From NCBI GenBank assembly GCA_963720675.1, contig CAVRGH010000003.1, positions 1-64,000 of the forward strand: DNA of 64,000 bases, in the 5' to 3' direction. Below the pieces are notes generated by a model that was not told the DNA's origin, did not search any database, and worked only from the letters and a program-made list of their open reading frames with translations. Below are positions 9,190-16,447 of the stretch, in pieces. Made by a program: the position numbers and the translations under genes. Origin of the DNA: JALHSW01 sp963720675. Lineage in GTDB: Bacteria > Actinomycetota > Acidimicrobiia > IMCC26256 > PALSA-555. The number at the start of each line of letters is the position of its first letter. The stretch's first letter is position 1.

Positions 9190-10323
9190 GTGAGCGAACT
9201 TCCCGGTCTGCGCCCGGTCTGGGGCGAGGTCGACCTCGGTGCGGTCCGGGCCAACGCCCGCATGCTGGCCGAGCTGGCGCGACCTGCCGCCCTGCTCGCG
9301 GTGGTGAAGGCCGACGGCTACGGCCACGGAGCGGTGCCCGTCGCTCGGGCGGCGTTGGAGGCCGGTGCGACCTGGCTCGGCGTCGCCCTGGTGGAGGAGG
9401 GCGCGGCACTACGGACCGCAGGGATCGACGCGCCGATCCTCGTGCTGTCGGAGCCCGCACCCGCGGCGGCCGACACGGTCGTCGCCCACCGGCTCACGCC
9501 CGTCGTGTACACGCCGGCGGGGATCGAGGCGCTCGCCAAGGCGGTCGTCGACGCGGAGAGCAACGCGCCGCTTGCCGTGCACCTCAAGGTCGACACCGGC
9601 ATGCATCGCGCCGGCTGCACCGTCGAGGACGCGCCCGCCCTCGTCGAAGCGATCGCAGCGCGTCCGGAGCTCACGCTCCAGGGCGTGTGCACCCACTTCG
9701 CGGTCGCCGACGAACCGGGTCACGAGTACACCACCGACCAGGTCGCACGCTTCGACGCGCTCCTCGACGACCTCGACGCGCGAGGGGTGCGGCCCACGAT
9801 CGTGCACGCCGCGAACTCCGCCGGTCTGCTCGCCGAACCGAGCCACCGGTACGACCTCGTGCGCGTCGGGATCGCGCTCTACGGCGTGCCGCCCGCGGAT
9901 GCGCTCCAGGACCGCCTCGCGCTCGAGCCCGTGCTGTCGTTGCGCGCCCGTGTCGCGCACGTGAAGGAGCTCCCGGCCGGCGCGCGGGTCTCGTACGGTC
10001 TGCGGTACGAGCTCGCCCGGCCCGGGACCATTGCCACCGTTCCCGTCGGGTACGCCGACGGTGTGCCGCGCAACCTCGGGCTTCGTGGTGGCGAGGTGCT
10101 CGTCCGCGGGCGCCGCTTCCCGATCGCGGGGACGGTGACGATGGACCAGCTCATGGTCGACCTCGGCGATGCGGAGGTCGAGGTCGGCGACGACGTCGTG
10201 CTCCTCGGTCGTCAGGGGGACGAGGAGATCACCGCGAGCGAGTGGGCGGGCCGACTGGACACGATCGCGTACGAGGTCGTCACCGGCATCGGACCGCGCG
10301 TGCCCCGGCGGTACGTCGGGTGA
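9190..10323 (+). CDS. alr: Alanine racemase
   Basis: A 377-residue fold-type III PLP enzyme that interconverts L- and D-alanine for peptidoglycan. The PLP lysine is in VVKADGYGHGA (about residue 40) and the opposing catalytic tyrosine is in VSYGLRY (about residue 269). HLKVDTGMHRAG and the C-terminal GTVTMDQLMVDLG are also present. The GTG at 9190, 5 nt after nnr, gives the normal length and N-terminus. The gene overlaps the next one by 4 bp. Confidence 0.95.
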   Translation: MSELPGLRPVWGEVDLGAVRANARMLAELARPAALLAVVKADGYGHGAVPVARAALEAGATWLGVALVEEGAALRTAGIDAPILVLSEPAPAAADTVVAHRLTPVVYTPAGIEALAKAVVDAESNAPLAVHLKVDTGMHRAGCTVEDAPALVEAIAARPELTLQGVCTHFAVADEPGHEYTTDQVARFDALLDDLDARGVRPTIVHAANSAGLLAEPSHRYDLVRVGIALYGVPPADALQDRLALEPVLSLRARVAHVKELPAGARVSYGLRYELARPGTIATVPVGYADGVPRNLGLRGGEVLVRGRRFPIAGTVTMDQLMVDLGDAEVEVGDDVVLLGRQGDEEITASEWAGRLDTIAYEVVTGIGPRVPRRYVG

Positions 10324-11342
10324 GCGCCGGCACGCGGGCGCTGAAGATCGCCGGCGTCGCGACCGGGCTGACCCTCGGTGCCGCGGGCGCGGTGATCGGC
10401 GCGGAGCGAGCGGTGGTCCGTGGGCTCCGCAAGCGGGCCGATCCGGACTTCGGTCGTCTCGGGCCGTTGGTGTTCGACGAGTCCCGTCGCCTGCCGAGCC
10501 ACGACGGCGGGTCGCTGTACACCGTGAGTCGTGGGAGCACCCCCGGCGGCCCGACCTTCGTGTTCTCCCACGGGGTCACCATCGACTCCCGCATCTGGGT
10601 CAAGCAGTTCGAGTCCTTGCCGGAACTGGGCGCGCGCGTGGTGGCTTTCGACCACCGCGGCCATGGCGAGTCGGTCTCCGGTCACAGTGGGCACTCGATC
10701 GACAACCTCGCCGCCGACGTGCGGACGGTGCTCGAGGGTTTGGACCTCACCGACGTCGTACTCGTCGGCCACTCCATGGGGGGCATCGCCGCGCAGGCCT
10801 TCGCGATCCAGCACGCGGAGATCGCCCGGGTCCGGGTGCGTGGCCTCGTCCTCCTCTCGACGTTCGCCCGCACACCCCTCGGCGCCGCCGTGCGACCGTT
10901 CCCGGGAACCACGGCGCGGGTCGCAGGATGGCTCGACCTCGCCGCGCTCACCCGGCGGCCCGAGCTCGGCACGCTCATCGCGCGGCTCGGGTTCGGTCGC
11001 CATCCCGTCGCGAGCCAGGTGGAGCTCGTGCGCGAGATGCTCGCGGCTTGCTCCGCGGAGACGGGTCGTGACGCGGTGGTCCCACTGCTGGGTCTCGATC
11101 TCGTCGACGATCTCGCCCTCATCGACCGACCGACGCTCGTCATCGCCGGGACGTCCGACGTGCTGACACCGCCGGTCGAGTCACGGCGTCTCGCCCGCAG
11201 CATCCGCGGTGCCCGACTCGAGCTCATCGAGCGCGCCGGACACACGATCATGCTCGAGCGGGCCGAGCTGTTCCACGAGCTGTTGCTCGACTTCGCCCGT
11301 GACGTCGGCGTGGCCCCCACGGCCGCGGCGGCGACCGCGTGA
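10320..11342 (+). CDS. Alpha/beta hydrolase with N-terminal hydrophobic segment
   Basis: A 340-residue alpha/beta hydrolase-fold protein. The nucleophile elbow is GHSMGG (Ser about 152), the oxyanion/HG motif is FSHGVT (about 82-87), FDHRGHGES follows at about 110-118, an acid lies near TSDVLTPP and the catalytic His is in AGHTIMLE. Residues 9-35 form an Ala/Gly-rich hydrophobic stretch that could anchor the protein in the membrane. The GTG at 10320 overlaps the alr stop by 4 bp, and the gene overlaps the next one by 4 bp, so it is translationally coupled. The substrate is unknown. Confidence 0.85.
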   Translation: MSAGTRALKIAGVATGLTLGAAGAVIGAERAVVRGLRKRADPDFGRLGPLVFDESRRLPSHDGGSLYTVSRGSTPGGPTFVFSHGVTIDSRIWVKQFESLPELGARVVAFDHRGHGESVSGHSGHSIDNLAADVRTVLEGLDLTDVVLVGHSMGGIAAQAFAIQHAEIARVRVRGLVLLSTFARTPLGAAVRPFPGTTARVAGWLDLAALTRRPELGTLIARLGFGRHPVASQVELVREMLAACSAETGRDAVVPLLGLDLVDDLALIDRPTLVIAGTSDVLTPPVESRRLARSIRGARLELIERAGHTIMLERAELFHELLLDFARDVGVAPTAAAATA

Positions 11343-12232
11343 CGTCCGGTCGGAACGAGCTCGTTCCCGAGATCACGGTCGGTCACTGGACCGGCACCGG
11401 GAGCGGTGTCACCGTGGTCCTGTGTCCTCCCGAGACCATCGGTTCGGGTGAGGTACGCGGCGGCGCACCCGCGACGCGTGAGACCGCGCTGCTCGCACCG
11501 GAGCGCAGCGTCGAGCACGTGGACGCCGTCGTCTTCAGTGGTGGCTCGGCGTTCGGCCTCGGGACTGCCGACGGAGTGATGGCTTGGCTCGTCGAGCACG
11601 ACCGAGGCTTTCCCACGAGCGGGGGGCGGGTGCCGATCGTGCCGACCGCGGCCATCTTCGATCTCGTCACCGCCGCCGGTGAGCGGCCCGGCCCTGCGGA
11701 GGGTCGCGCCGCGGTCGAGGCCGCGGCCTCGGAGGCCGAGCTCGCGACCGGTCGGGTGGGGGCCGCAACTGGCGCGACCGTCGGGAAGTGGCGCGGCGCC
11801 GAGCACGCGGTACCCGGGGGGCTCGGCATCGCCCGGGCCCGGGTCGGCGACGCGACGATCGGTGCAGTCGCGGTGGTGAATCCGGTCGGCGACGTGATCG
11901 ACGCCGACGGCAACCCCCTCGCGGCCTCGACGGCGGCCGAGGGCGCAGCGGAGTTTCCCGACGCGCAGGGGTTCGGCGGTGAGGCGACGACGCTCGTCGC
12001 GCTCGCGACGGACGCGCGGTGCACCAAGACCGAGTGCTTCCTGCTCTCGCAGAGCGGGCACGTCGGGCTCGGGCACGCGATCCGACCGTCGCACACCCGG
12101 CACGACGGTGATCTGGTGGTGGCACTCGCGACCGGCCGGGTCGTCGCGAACCTCGATCGACTGCGCGTCGCCGCCGCCGACGTGGTCGCGGAGGCGATCC
12201 GCGGCGCCGTACGGCACAATGACGCTTCGTGA
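11339..12232 (+). CDS. P1 family peptidase (DmpA/NylC-type self-processing aminohydrolase)
   Basis: A 297-residue member of the P1 (DmpA/NylC) N-terminal-nucleophile group, whose enzymes cut themselves before a Ser or Thr nucleophile. FSGGSAFGLGTADGVMAWL (about 66-84), GRVPIVPTAAIFDL (about 97-110) and GAATGATVGKW (about 141-151) are typical family segments. Thr173 in DATIGAVAVVNPVG is the likely nucleophile. The natural substrate is not predictable. It overlaps the hydrolase before it and the DNA glycosylase after it by 4 bp each. Confidence 0.82.
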   Translation: MTSGRNELVPEITVGHWTGTGSGVTVVLCPPETIGSGEVRGGAPATRETALLAPERSVEHVDAVVFSGGSAFGLGTADGVMAWLVEHDRGFPTSGGRVPIVPTAAIFDLVTAAGERPGPAEGRAAVEAAASEAELATGRVGAATGATVGKWRGAEHAVPGGLGIARARVGDATIGAVAVVNPVGDVIDADGNPLAASTAAEGAAEFPDAQGFGGEATTLVALATDARCTKTECFLLSQSGHVGLGHAIRPSHTRHDGDLVVALATGRVVANLDRLRVAAADVVAEAIRGAVRHNDAS

Positions 12233-12825
12233 GCCTGCTCGATGACCCGGCGCCGACGTGGTCCTCGTGGGAAGCGCTCGAGGCGGAGGCGACGTCCTGT
12301 ACGAAGTGCGCCCTCGCCGCGGGCCGGACCCAGGTCGTCTTCGGCGCCGGCGACCGCAACGCCGATCTCGTGTTCGTGGGTGAAGGACCGGGCGCCGAGG
12401 AGGACAAGCAGGGCATCCCGTTCGTCGGCCGGTCGGGGAGCCTGCTCACCCGGTTGATCGAGGGGATCGACCTGACCCGTGACGACGTCTTCATCTGCAA
12501 CGTCGTGAAGTGCCGTCCGCCGGGCAACCGCGACCCGCTCCCGGCCGAGATCACCGAGTGCCGTCCGTACCTCCAGTCGCAGCTCGACCTGCTCGAGCCG
12601 TCGGTCATCGTGACGCTCGGGAACTTCGCGACGAAGCTCCTCCTCGACACCAAGGAGGGGATCACGAAGCTCCGAGGGCGCGAGTTCCCCGCTCGGAACG
12701 GGACCGCCGTCCTGCTCCCGACGTTGCACCCGGCTGCCGTGCTCCGCGGTGGCGGACCGGCGCTGGCGCAGGCCCGAGCCGACTTCGTCGCGGTCAAGCG
12801 CGCACTGGCCCGGCACGCTCCGTGA
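12229..12825 (+). CDS. Uracil-DNA glycosylase, family 4 (iron-sulfur)
   Basis: A 198-residue family 4 UDG that excises uracil from DNA. Four cysteines fit the [4Fe-4S] ligands: Cys24 and Cys27 (SCTKC), Cys95 and Cys111. Motif A is GEGPGAEEDKQGIPFVGRSG (about 51-70) and the C-terminal motif is LHPAAVLR. Its GTG overlaps the previous stop by 4 bp. A DNA repair gene inside a t6A/cell-envelope run is unusual but appears translationally coupled. Confidence 0.93.
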   Translation: MSLLDDPAPTWSSWEALEAEATSCTKCALAAGRTQVVFGAGDRNADLVFVGEGPGAEEDKQGIPFVGRSGSLLTRLIEGIDLTRDDVFICNVVKCRPPGNRDPLPAEITECRPYLQSQLDLLEPSVIVTLGNFATKLLLDTKEGITKLRGREFPARNGTAVLLPTLHPAAVLRGGGPALAQARADFVAVKRALARHAP

Positions 12826-12835
12826 GCGCACGATC

Positions 12836-13348
12836 GTGAGCGGGCTGAGCGTGGTCACGCACTCGACCGACGAGACGCGCACGGTCGGCCAGTCGGTCGG
12901 CGACCTGCTCGAACCGGGCGACGTCGTGCTCCTCGCCGGTGAGCTCGGCGCGGGGAAGACCCAGCTGGCGAAGGGCATCGCGGTGTCGCTCGAGGTGGAG
13001 GAGCCGGTCGTGAGCCCCACGTTCACGATCGCTCGCGAGTACGAGGGTCGGATCCCGCTGGTGCACGTCGACGTGTACCGCCTCGACCGGGCCCAGGAGG
13101 TCCTCGACCTCGGCCTCGACGACACCGGTGACGACGTCGTCACGGTCGTCGAGTGGGGAGATGTCGCCGGCGCGTATCTCCCCACCGAGCGCCTCGAGAT
13201 CCGGCTCGAGACGGTCGATACCGATGGGGCGATGGACGACGACCGGGTCATCACGATGACGCCGTGCGGACCCGGGTGGCGGGCGCGCGAAGCCGCGCTC
13301 GCTCGGGCGCTCGGGCGCTCGGCCCGCGGTTCGGGTCCGAGGTCGTAG
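12836..13348 (+). CDS. tsaE: tRNA t6A synthesis ATPase TsaE
   Basis: A 170-residue P-loop ATPase needed for threonylcarbamoyladenosine at tRNA position 37. The Walker A is GELGAGKTQLAKG (about residues 36-48). SPTFTIAREYEG, HVDVYRL and VEWGD are the conserved downstream blocks. The GTG at 12836 is chosen because it keeps the normal N-terminus; longer starts run into the glycosylase gene. It abuts tsaB, its partner in the TsaB-TsaD-TsaE complex. Confidence 0.93.
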   Translation: MSGLSVVTHSTDETRTVGQSVGDLLEPGDVVLLAGELGAGKTQLAKGIAVSLEVEEPVVSPTFTIAREYEGRIPLVHVDVYRLDRAQEVLDLGLDDTGDDVVTVVEWGDVAGAYLPTERLEIRLETVDTDGAMDDDRVITMTPCGPGWRAREAALARALGRSARGSGPRS

Positions 13349-14050
13349 GTGCAGATCCTCGCGATCGACACCGCGACCGCTCAGGTCGGCGTGGCCATCG
13401 GTGATGCCGGTGAGGTGCGCGGTGAGATCCGGCTCGTCGGCGGCCGCCGGCACGCGGAGCAGCTCGCGCCGGCGATCCAGTCGCTCGTGGCGTGGACCGG
13501 CGTGCGCCTCGATCAGCTCGCAGCCATCGCGGTGGGCGTCGGCCCGGGCTTGTTCACCGGTCTGCGCGTGGGCGTCACGACCGCGAAGGTGATGGCGCAG
13601 GCGTTGCGCATCCCCGTCGTCGCGGTTCCGAGCCTCGACCTCGTCGCGTACCCGGTGCGGAACTCCACCCGCCTCGTCGTCGCGGTGCTCGACGCACGCC
13701 GGCGCGAGATCTTCCACTCGTCGTACCGACCCGTACCGGGTGGCGTCCAGCGAGTGAGCGACTACGCGGTCGCACCACCCGCGGAGCTCGTCGCCCTGCT
13801 CGAGGCGAGCGGCGAGGAGGCGCTCCTGGTCGGCGATGGTGTCGGAGCCCACGCGGCTGCGTTCGCGGGCCTGGACCGCGTCGAGCTGGCCGGACCCGAG
13901 TTCGCCCACCCGAGCGTCGCCGCGCTGGTCGCGCTGGCCACCGCTCGGGTCGAGCGCGAGGAGTTCGAGACGCCGTGGGAGGTGCAGCCGCTGTACCTGC
14001 GCGAGAGCGATGCCGAGCTCAACTGGTCGACCAGCGGGCGACCCGCATGA
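13349..14050 (+). CDS. tsaB: tRNA t6A synthesis protein TsaB
   Basis: A 233-residue ASKHA-fold protein that dimerises with TsaD in t6A synthesis. ILAIDTATAQVGVAI at the N-terminus, GGRRHAEQLAPAI (about 31-43) and VGVGPGLFTGLRVGV (about 63-77) are family hallmarks. The GTG directly follows the tsaE stop with no gap. The end overlaps rimI by 4 bp. The C-terminal half is weakly conserved, as usual for TsaB. Confidence 0.93.
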   Translation: MQILAIDTATAQVGVAIGDAGEVRGEIRLVGGRRHAEQLAPAIQSLVAWTGVRLDQLAAIAVGVGPGLFTGLRVGVTTAKVMAQALRIPVVAVPSLDLVAYPVRNSTRLVVAVLDARRREIFHSSYRPVPGGVQRVSDYAVAPPAELVALLEASGEEALLVGDGVGAHAAAFAGLDRVELAGPEFAHPSVAALVALATARVEREEFETPWEVQPLYLRESDAELNWSTSGRPA

Positions 14051-14583
14051 CCATGACTCCGTCCGTCACCGTGCACCTGACCCCGATGCGGCGCCGGCAC
14101 CTGCGCGGCGTGCTCCGCATCGAGGAGCAGGTCTACCCGCGGCCCTGGAGCCACACGCTGTTCCTGTCCGAGCTCGCCCTGCGGTCGACGCGCTCGTACG
14201 TCGTCGCGAAGGTCGGCCGCGACATCGTCGGCTACGCCGGGCTGATGCTCTCGATGGAGGACGGCCACGTGACGACGATCGCGGTGGACCCGAGATGGCA
14301 CCGACACCAGGTCGGCACCCGGTTGTTGCTCGCTCTCGCCCGCGAGGCGCTCGAGCGCGAGGCGCGGAACCTCACGCTCGAGGTACGGCTGTCGAACAAG
14401 GGCGCGCAGTTCCTGTACCGGCGGTTCGGGTTCGCGCCGGTCGGGGTCCGCAAGAACTACTACCCGGAGACGAACGAGGACGCGCTCGTGATGTGGGTGC
14501 ACGGGATCGACACGCCGGACTACGGGCAGCTGCTCGAGCGGATCGAGGCCTCGATCGACGGTGAGACGGTGCGCGATGAGTGA
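14047..14583 (+). CDS. rimI: Ribosomal-protein-alanine N-acetyltransferase (GNAT)
   Basis: A 178-residue GNAT acetyltransferase. MRRRHLRGVLRIEEQVYPRPWS near the N-terminus, VTTIAVDPRWHRHQVGTRLL (the acetyl-CoA loop, about 77-96) and the NKGAQFLYRRFGF block match RimI, which acetylates the S18 N-terminus in E. coli. The ATG overlaps the tsaB stop (ATGA). The position between tsaB and tsaD supports the call. The natural target in this organism is inferred only. Confidence 0.9.
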   Translation: MTMTPSVTVHLTPMRRRHLRGVLRIEEQVYPRPWSHTLFLSELALRSTRSYVVAKVGRDIVGYAGLMLSMEDGHVTTIAVDPRWHRHQVGTRLLLALAREALEREARNLTLEVRLSNKGAQFLYRRFGFAPVGVRKNYYPETNEDALVMWVHGIDTPDYGQLLERIEASIDGETVRDE

Positions 14584-14624
14584 TGAGAGCACCAGCGGCT
14601 CCCGGAGCGGAGCGGAGGGAGCTC

Positions 14625-14678
14625 GCCAGCGAGCGAACGCCCGCGGGCCGGGCATCCCGGGCCGCAGTGAGCGAGTGA
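14625..14678. repeat. Dispersed palindromic repeat, copy A (before tsaD)
   Basis: A 54-nt element with a GC-rich near-palindrome around a CAT loop (GGCCGGG/CCCGGGCC), flanked by GCGAGCGAAC and GAGCGAG. It matches the element inside guaA (21103-21156) at 42 of 54 positions without gaps. It lies between rimI and tsaD and covers the region just before the chosen tsaD start. Confidence 0.6.
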
Positions 14679-15688
14679 GAATCTTGGGCATCGAGACGAG
14701 CTGCGACGAGACCGCAGCCGCGGTGGTCGACGACGGGCGGTTCGTCGCCTCGTCGGTGGTGTCGAGCCAGGTCGATCTGCACGCCCGGTTCGGCGGTGTC
14801 GTGCCGGAGATCGCGAGCCGGGCCCACGTCGAGCTCGTCGGGCCCGTCGTCGCCGATGCGCTCGGGGAGGCAGGTATCGAGCTGTCCGGCGTGGACGCGG
14901 TCGCCGCGTGCCACGGTCCGGGCCTGGCCGGCGCGTTGCTCGTGGGCGTGAGCGCGGCAAAGGCGCTCGCGCTGGTCGCCGACGTGCCGTACGTCGGGGT
15001 GAACCACCTCGAGGCGCACCTCTACGCCGCGTGGCTCGAGGAGCCCGAGCTCACCCCTCCGCTCGCGGTGCTGATCGCGTCCGGTGGGCACACCCTGGTG
15101 GTGATCGTCGAGGACCACGGCCGCTACCGCGTGGTCGGCCAGACCGTCGACGACGCGGCGGGAGAAGCGTTCGACAAGGTCGCCCGGTTCCTGGGGCTGG
15201 GCTACCCGGGCGGTCCGGCGATCGACCGACTGGCCCGGGAGGGCGTGCCGGACGCCATCGCGTTCCCGCGCGCCATGGCAGGGGACACCGACTTCTCGTT
15301 CTCGGGGTTGAAGACCGCGGTGGTGCAGCACGTTCGCAGGCTTCCGCAGCCGCTCGACGAGGGCGCGTGCACGACCGCCGACGTTGCCGCCTCGTTCCAG
15401 GCCGCGGTGGTCGACCAGCTCGTCGACAAGCTCGTGGCCGCGGCGGACGTGGCGGACGCACCCACCCTGGTGATCGGTGGCGGCGTCGCCGCGAACTCGG
15501 CCCTCCGGGCCCGGGTCCAGGAGGTCGCGGTGGCGTCGGGCCGGCGGGCGTTCCTCCCCCCGAGCGACCTGTGCACCGACAACGCCGCGATGATCGCCGC
15601 CGCGGCCTGGTGGCGGCTCCGCTCCGACGGCCCCACGCCGCTCGACACGGGCGTCGATCCCGGCCTGGCGCTGCCCTCCCTGGGCTGA
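14675..15688 (+). CDS. tsaD: tRNA N6-adenosine threonylcarbamoyltransferase TsaD
   Basis: A 337-residue TsaD/Kae1 protein that transfers the threonylcarbamoyl group to A37 of tRNAs reading ANN codons. ILGIETSCDETAAAVV opens the protein, HGPGLAGALLVG follows at about 103, the metal motif is HLEAHLY (about 131-137), then ASGGHT and FSFSGLKTAV. The GTG at 14675 gives the usual length. An in-frame ATG at 14576 overlapping the rimI stop would add 33 low-complexity residues encoded by palindromic repeat A, so I judge it less likely. Confidence 0.93.
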   Translation: MRILGIETSCDETAAAVVDDGRFVASSVVSSQVDLHARFGGVVPEIASRAHVELVGPVVADALGEAGIELSGVDAVAACHGPGLAGALLVGVSAAKALALVADVPYVGVNHLEAHLYAAWLEEPELTPPLAVLIASGGHTLVVIVEDHGRYRVVGQTVDDAAGEAFDKVARFLGLGYPGGPAIDRLAREGVPDAIAFPRAMAGDTDFSFSGLKTAVVQHVRRLPQPLDEGACTTADVAASFQAAVVDQLVDKLVAAADVADAPTLVIGGGVAANSALRARVQEVAVASGRRAFLPPSDLCTDNAAMIAAAAWWRLRSDGPTPLDTGVDPGLALPSLG

Positions 15689-15706
15689 CGCGCCCGGCGC
15701 CCCCGC

Positions 15707-15735
15707 TTGCCCGGGCCGGGGCACCCGGGTATCTT
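15707..15735 (+). promoter_or_regulatory. groES promoter
   Basis: TTGCCC (15707-15712), a 17-nt spacer and TATCTT (15730-15735) form a sigma-70-like promoter. The expected transcription start falls at the beginning of the CIRCE element at 15742, as expected for HrcA-repressed chaperonin promoters. Confidence 0.65.
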
Positions 15736-15741
15736 GGAGCG

Positions 15742-15768
15742 TTAGCACTCGCCCCTATCGAGTGCCAG
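15742..15768 (+). promoter_or_regulatory. CIRCE operator (HrcA site)
   Basis: TTAGCACTC, a 9-nt spacer and GAGTGCCAG match the CIRCE consensus TTAGCACTC-N9-GAGTGCTAA at 17 of 18 arm positions. CIRCE is bound by the heat-shock repressor HrcA, so groES here is predicted to be induced by heat or unfolded protein through HrcA. Confidence 0.92.
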
Positions 15769-15806
15769 CGACCGATCCGCCGTGAACGCCGCAGGAGGCG
15801 AAACGA

Positions 15807-16100
15807 ATGAAGCTGCAGCCGCTGGATGACCGCATCGTCGTCCGGTCCAACGAGCCCGAAGAGACCACCGTCAGTGGTCTCGTCATCCCCGACACCGCGA
15901 AGGAGAAGCCCCAGCAGGGCGAAGTCCTCGCGGTGGGTCCGGGGCGTCGCGCCGAGAACACCGGTGAGATCGTCCCCATGGACGTCAAGGTCGGCGACAC
16001 CGTCGTCTACTCGAAGTACGGCGGCACCGAGATCTTGGTCGACGGTGAGGACCTCCTCATCCTGACCAGCCGCGACGTGCTCGCAAAGGTCGGCAAGTAG
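15807..16100 (+). CDS. groES: Co-chaperonin GroES
   Basis: A 97-residue GroES (cpn10). LQPLDDRIVV, the mobile-loop region EETTVSGLVIPDTAKEKP (about 18-35), GEVLAVGPG and the C-terminal YSKYGGTEILVDGEDLLIL are present. It caps the GroEL ring during folding. A strong AGGAGG site precedes the ATG. It is controlled by the promoter and CIRCE element upstream. No groEL follows: the next gene is an acyl-CoA synthetase on the other strand. Confidence 0.97.
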   Translation: MKLQPLDDRIVVRSNEPEETTVSGLVIPDTAKEKPQQGEVLAVGPGRRAENTGEIVPMDVKVGDTVVYSKYGGTEILVDGEDLLILTSRDVLAKVGK

Positions 16101-16130
16101 CACCAGCGTTCACCGCAACCCCGGACCCAC

Positions 16131-16396
16131 CACCGTCCTCGCACGCCTTGCGGCGCTGCTCCGGGCGGCGGCAGGCCCGGGGTTGCTGCGCGTCTCGGCC
16201 GCGACTTGCCGCGGCGGCGAGCACGGCTCGGGCTCGCACTCGTCGGTCGCGCGCACTTTGCTCACGACGTGAGCGGGATGTCGACGCCCTCGCCCGGCAC
16301 CGCCGGCGACGACTGACGCGGCCACCGAGTGGGAGTCGGGTGCGAGGTGGGAGCGATCGCCGCCCGGAGCAGCGCCGAAGGCGGGCGAGGACGGTG
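16131..16396. repeat. Inverted repeat with roughly 40-nt arms in the groES downstream gap
   Basis: The 347-nt gap between groES and the acyl-CoA synthetase holds no credible gene. Arms 16131-16170 and 16358-16396 are reverse complements with one mismatch and one indel, separated by 187 nt. A perfect 10-nt direct repeat (CGCAACCCCG) lies outside the arms at 16114-16123 and 16411-16420. An inverted copy of the same motif lies at 16177-16186, so a smaller hairpin 15 nt after the groES stop is also possible. A miniature mobile element or a structured RNA would both fit. Confidence 0.7.
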
Positions 16397-16447
16397 ATCG
16401 GCGCCCGCCTCGCAACCCCGTGTCGTCGAACTCGTCGCGACCCGACG

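Noticed and set aside
9003..10319. N-terminal extension of the alpha/beta hydrolase through alr
   Set aside because: The frame is open but runs through the conserved alanine racemase gene; the GTG overlapping the alr stop gives a normal hydrolase.
14576..14674. Longer TsaD starting at the ATG that overlaps the rimI stop
   Set aside because: It would add a low-complexity leader encoded by a palindromic repeat; the conserved TsaD N-terminus begins at the GTG at 14675.
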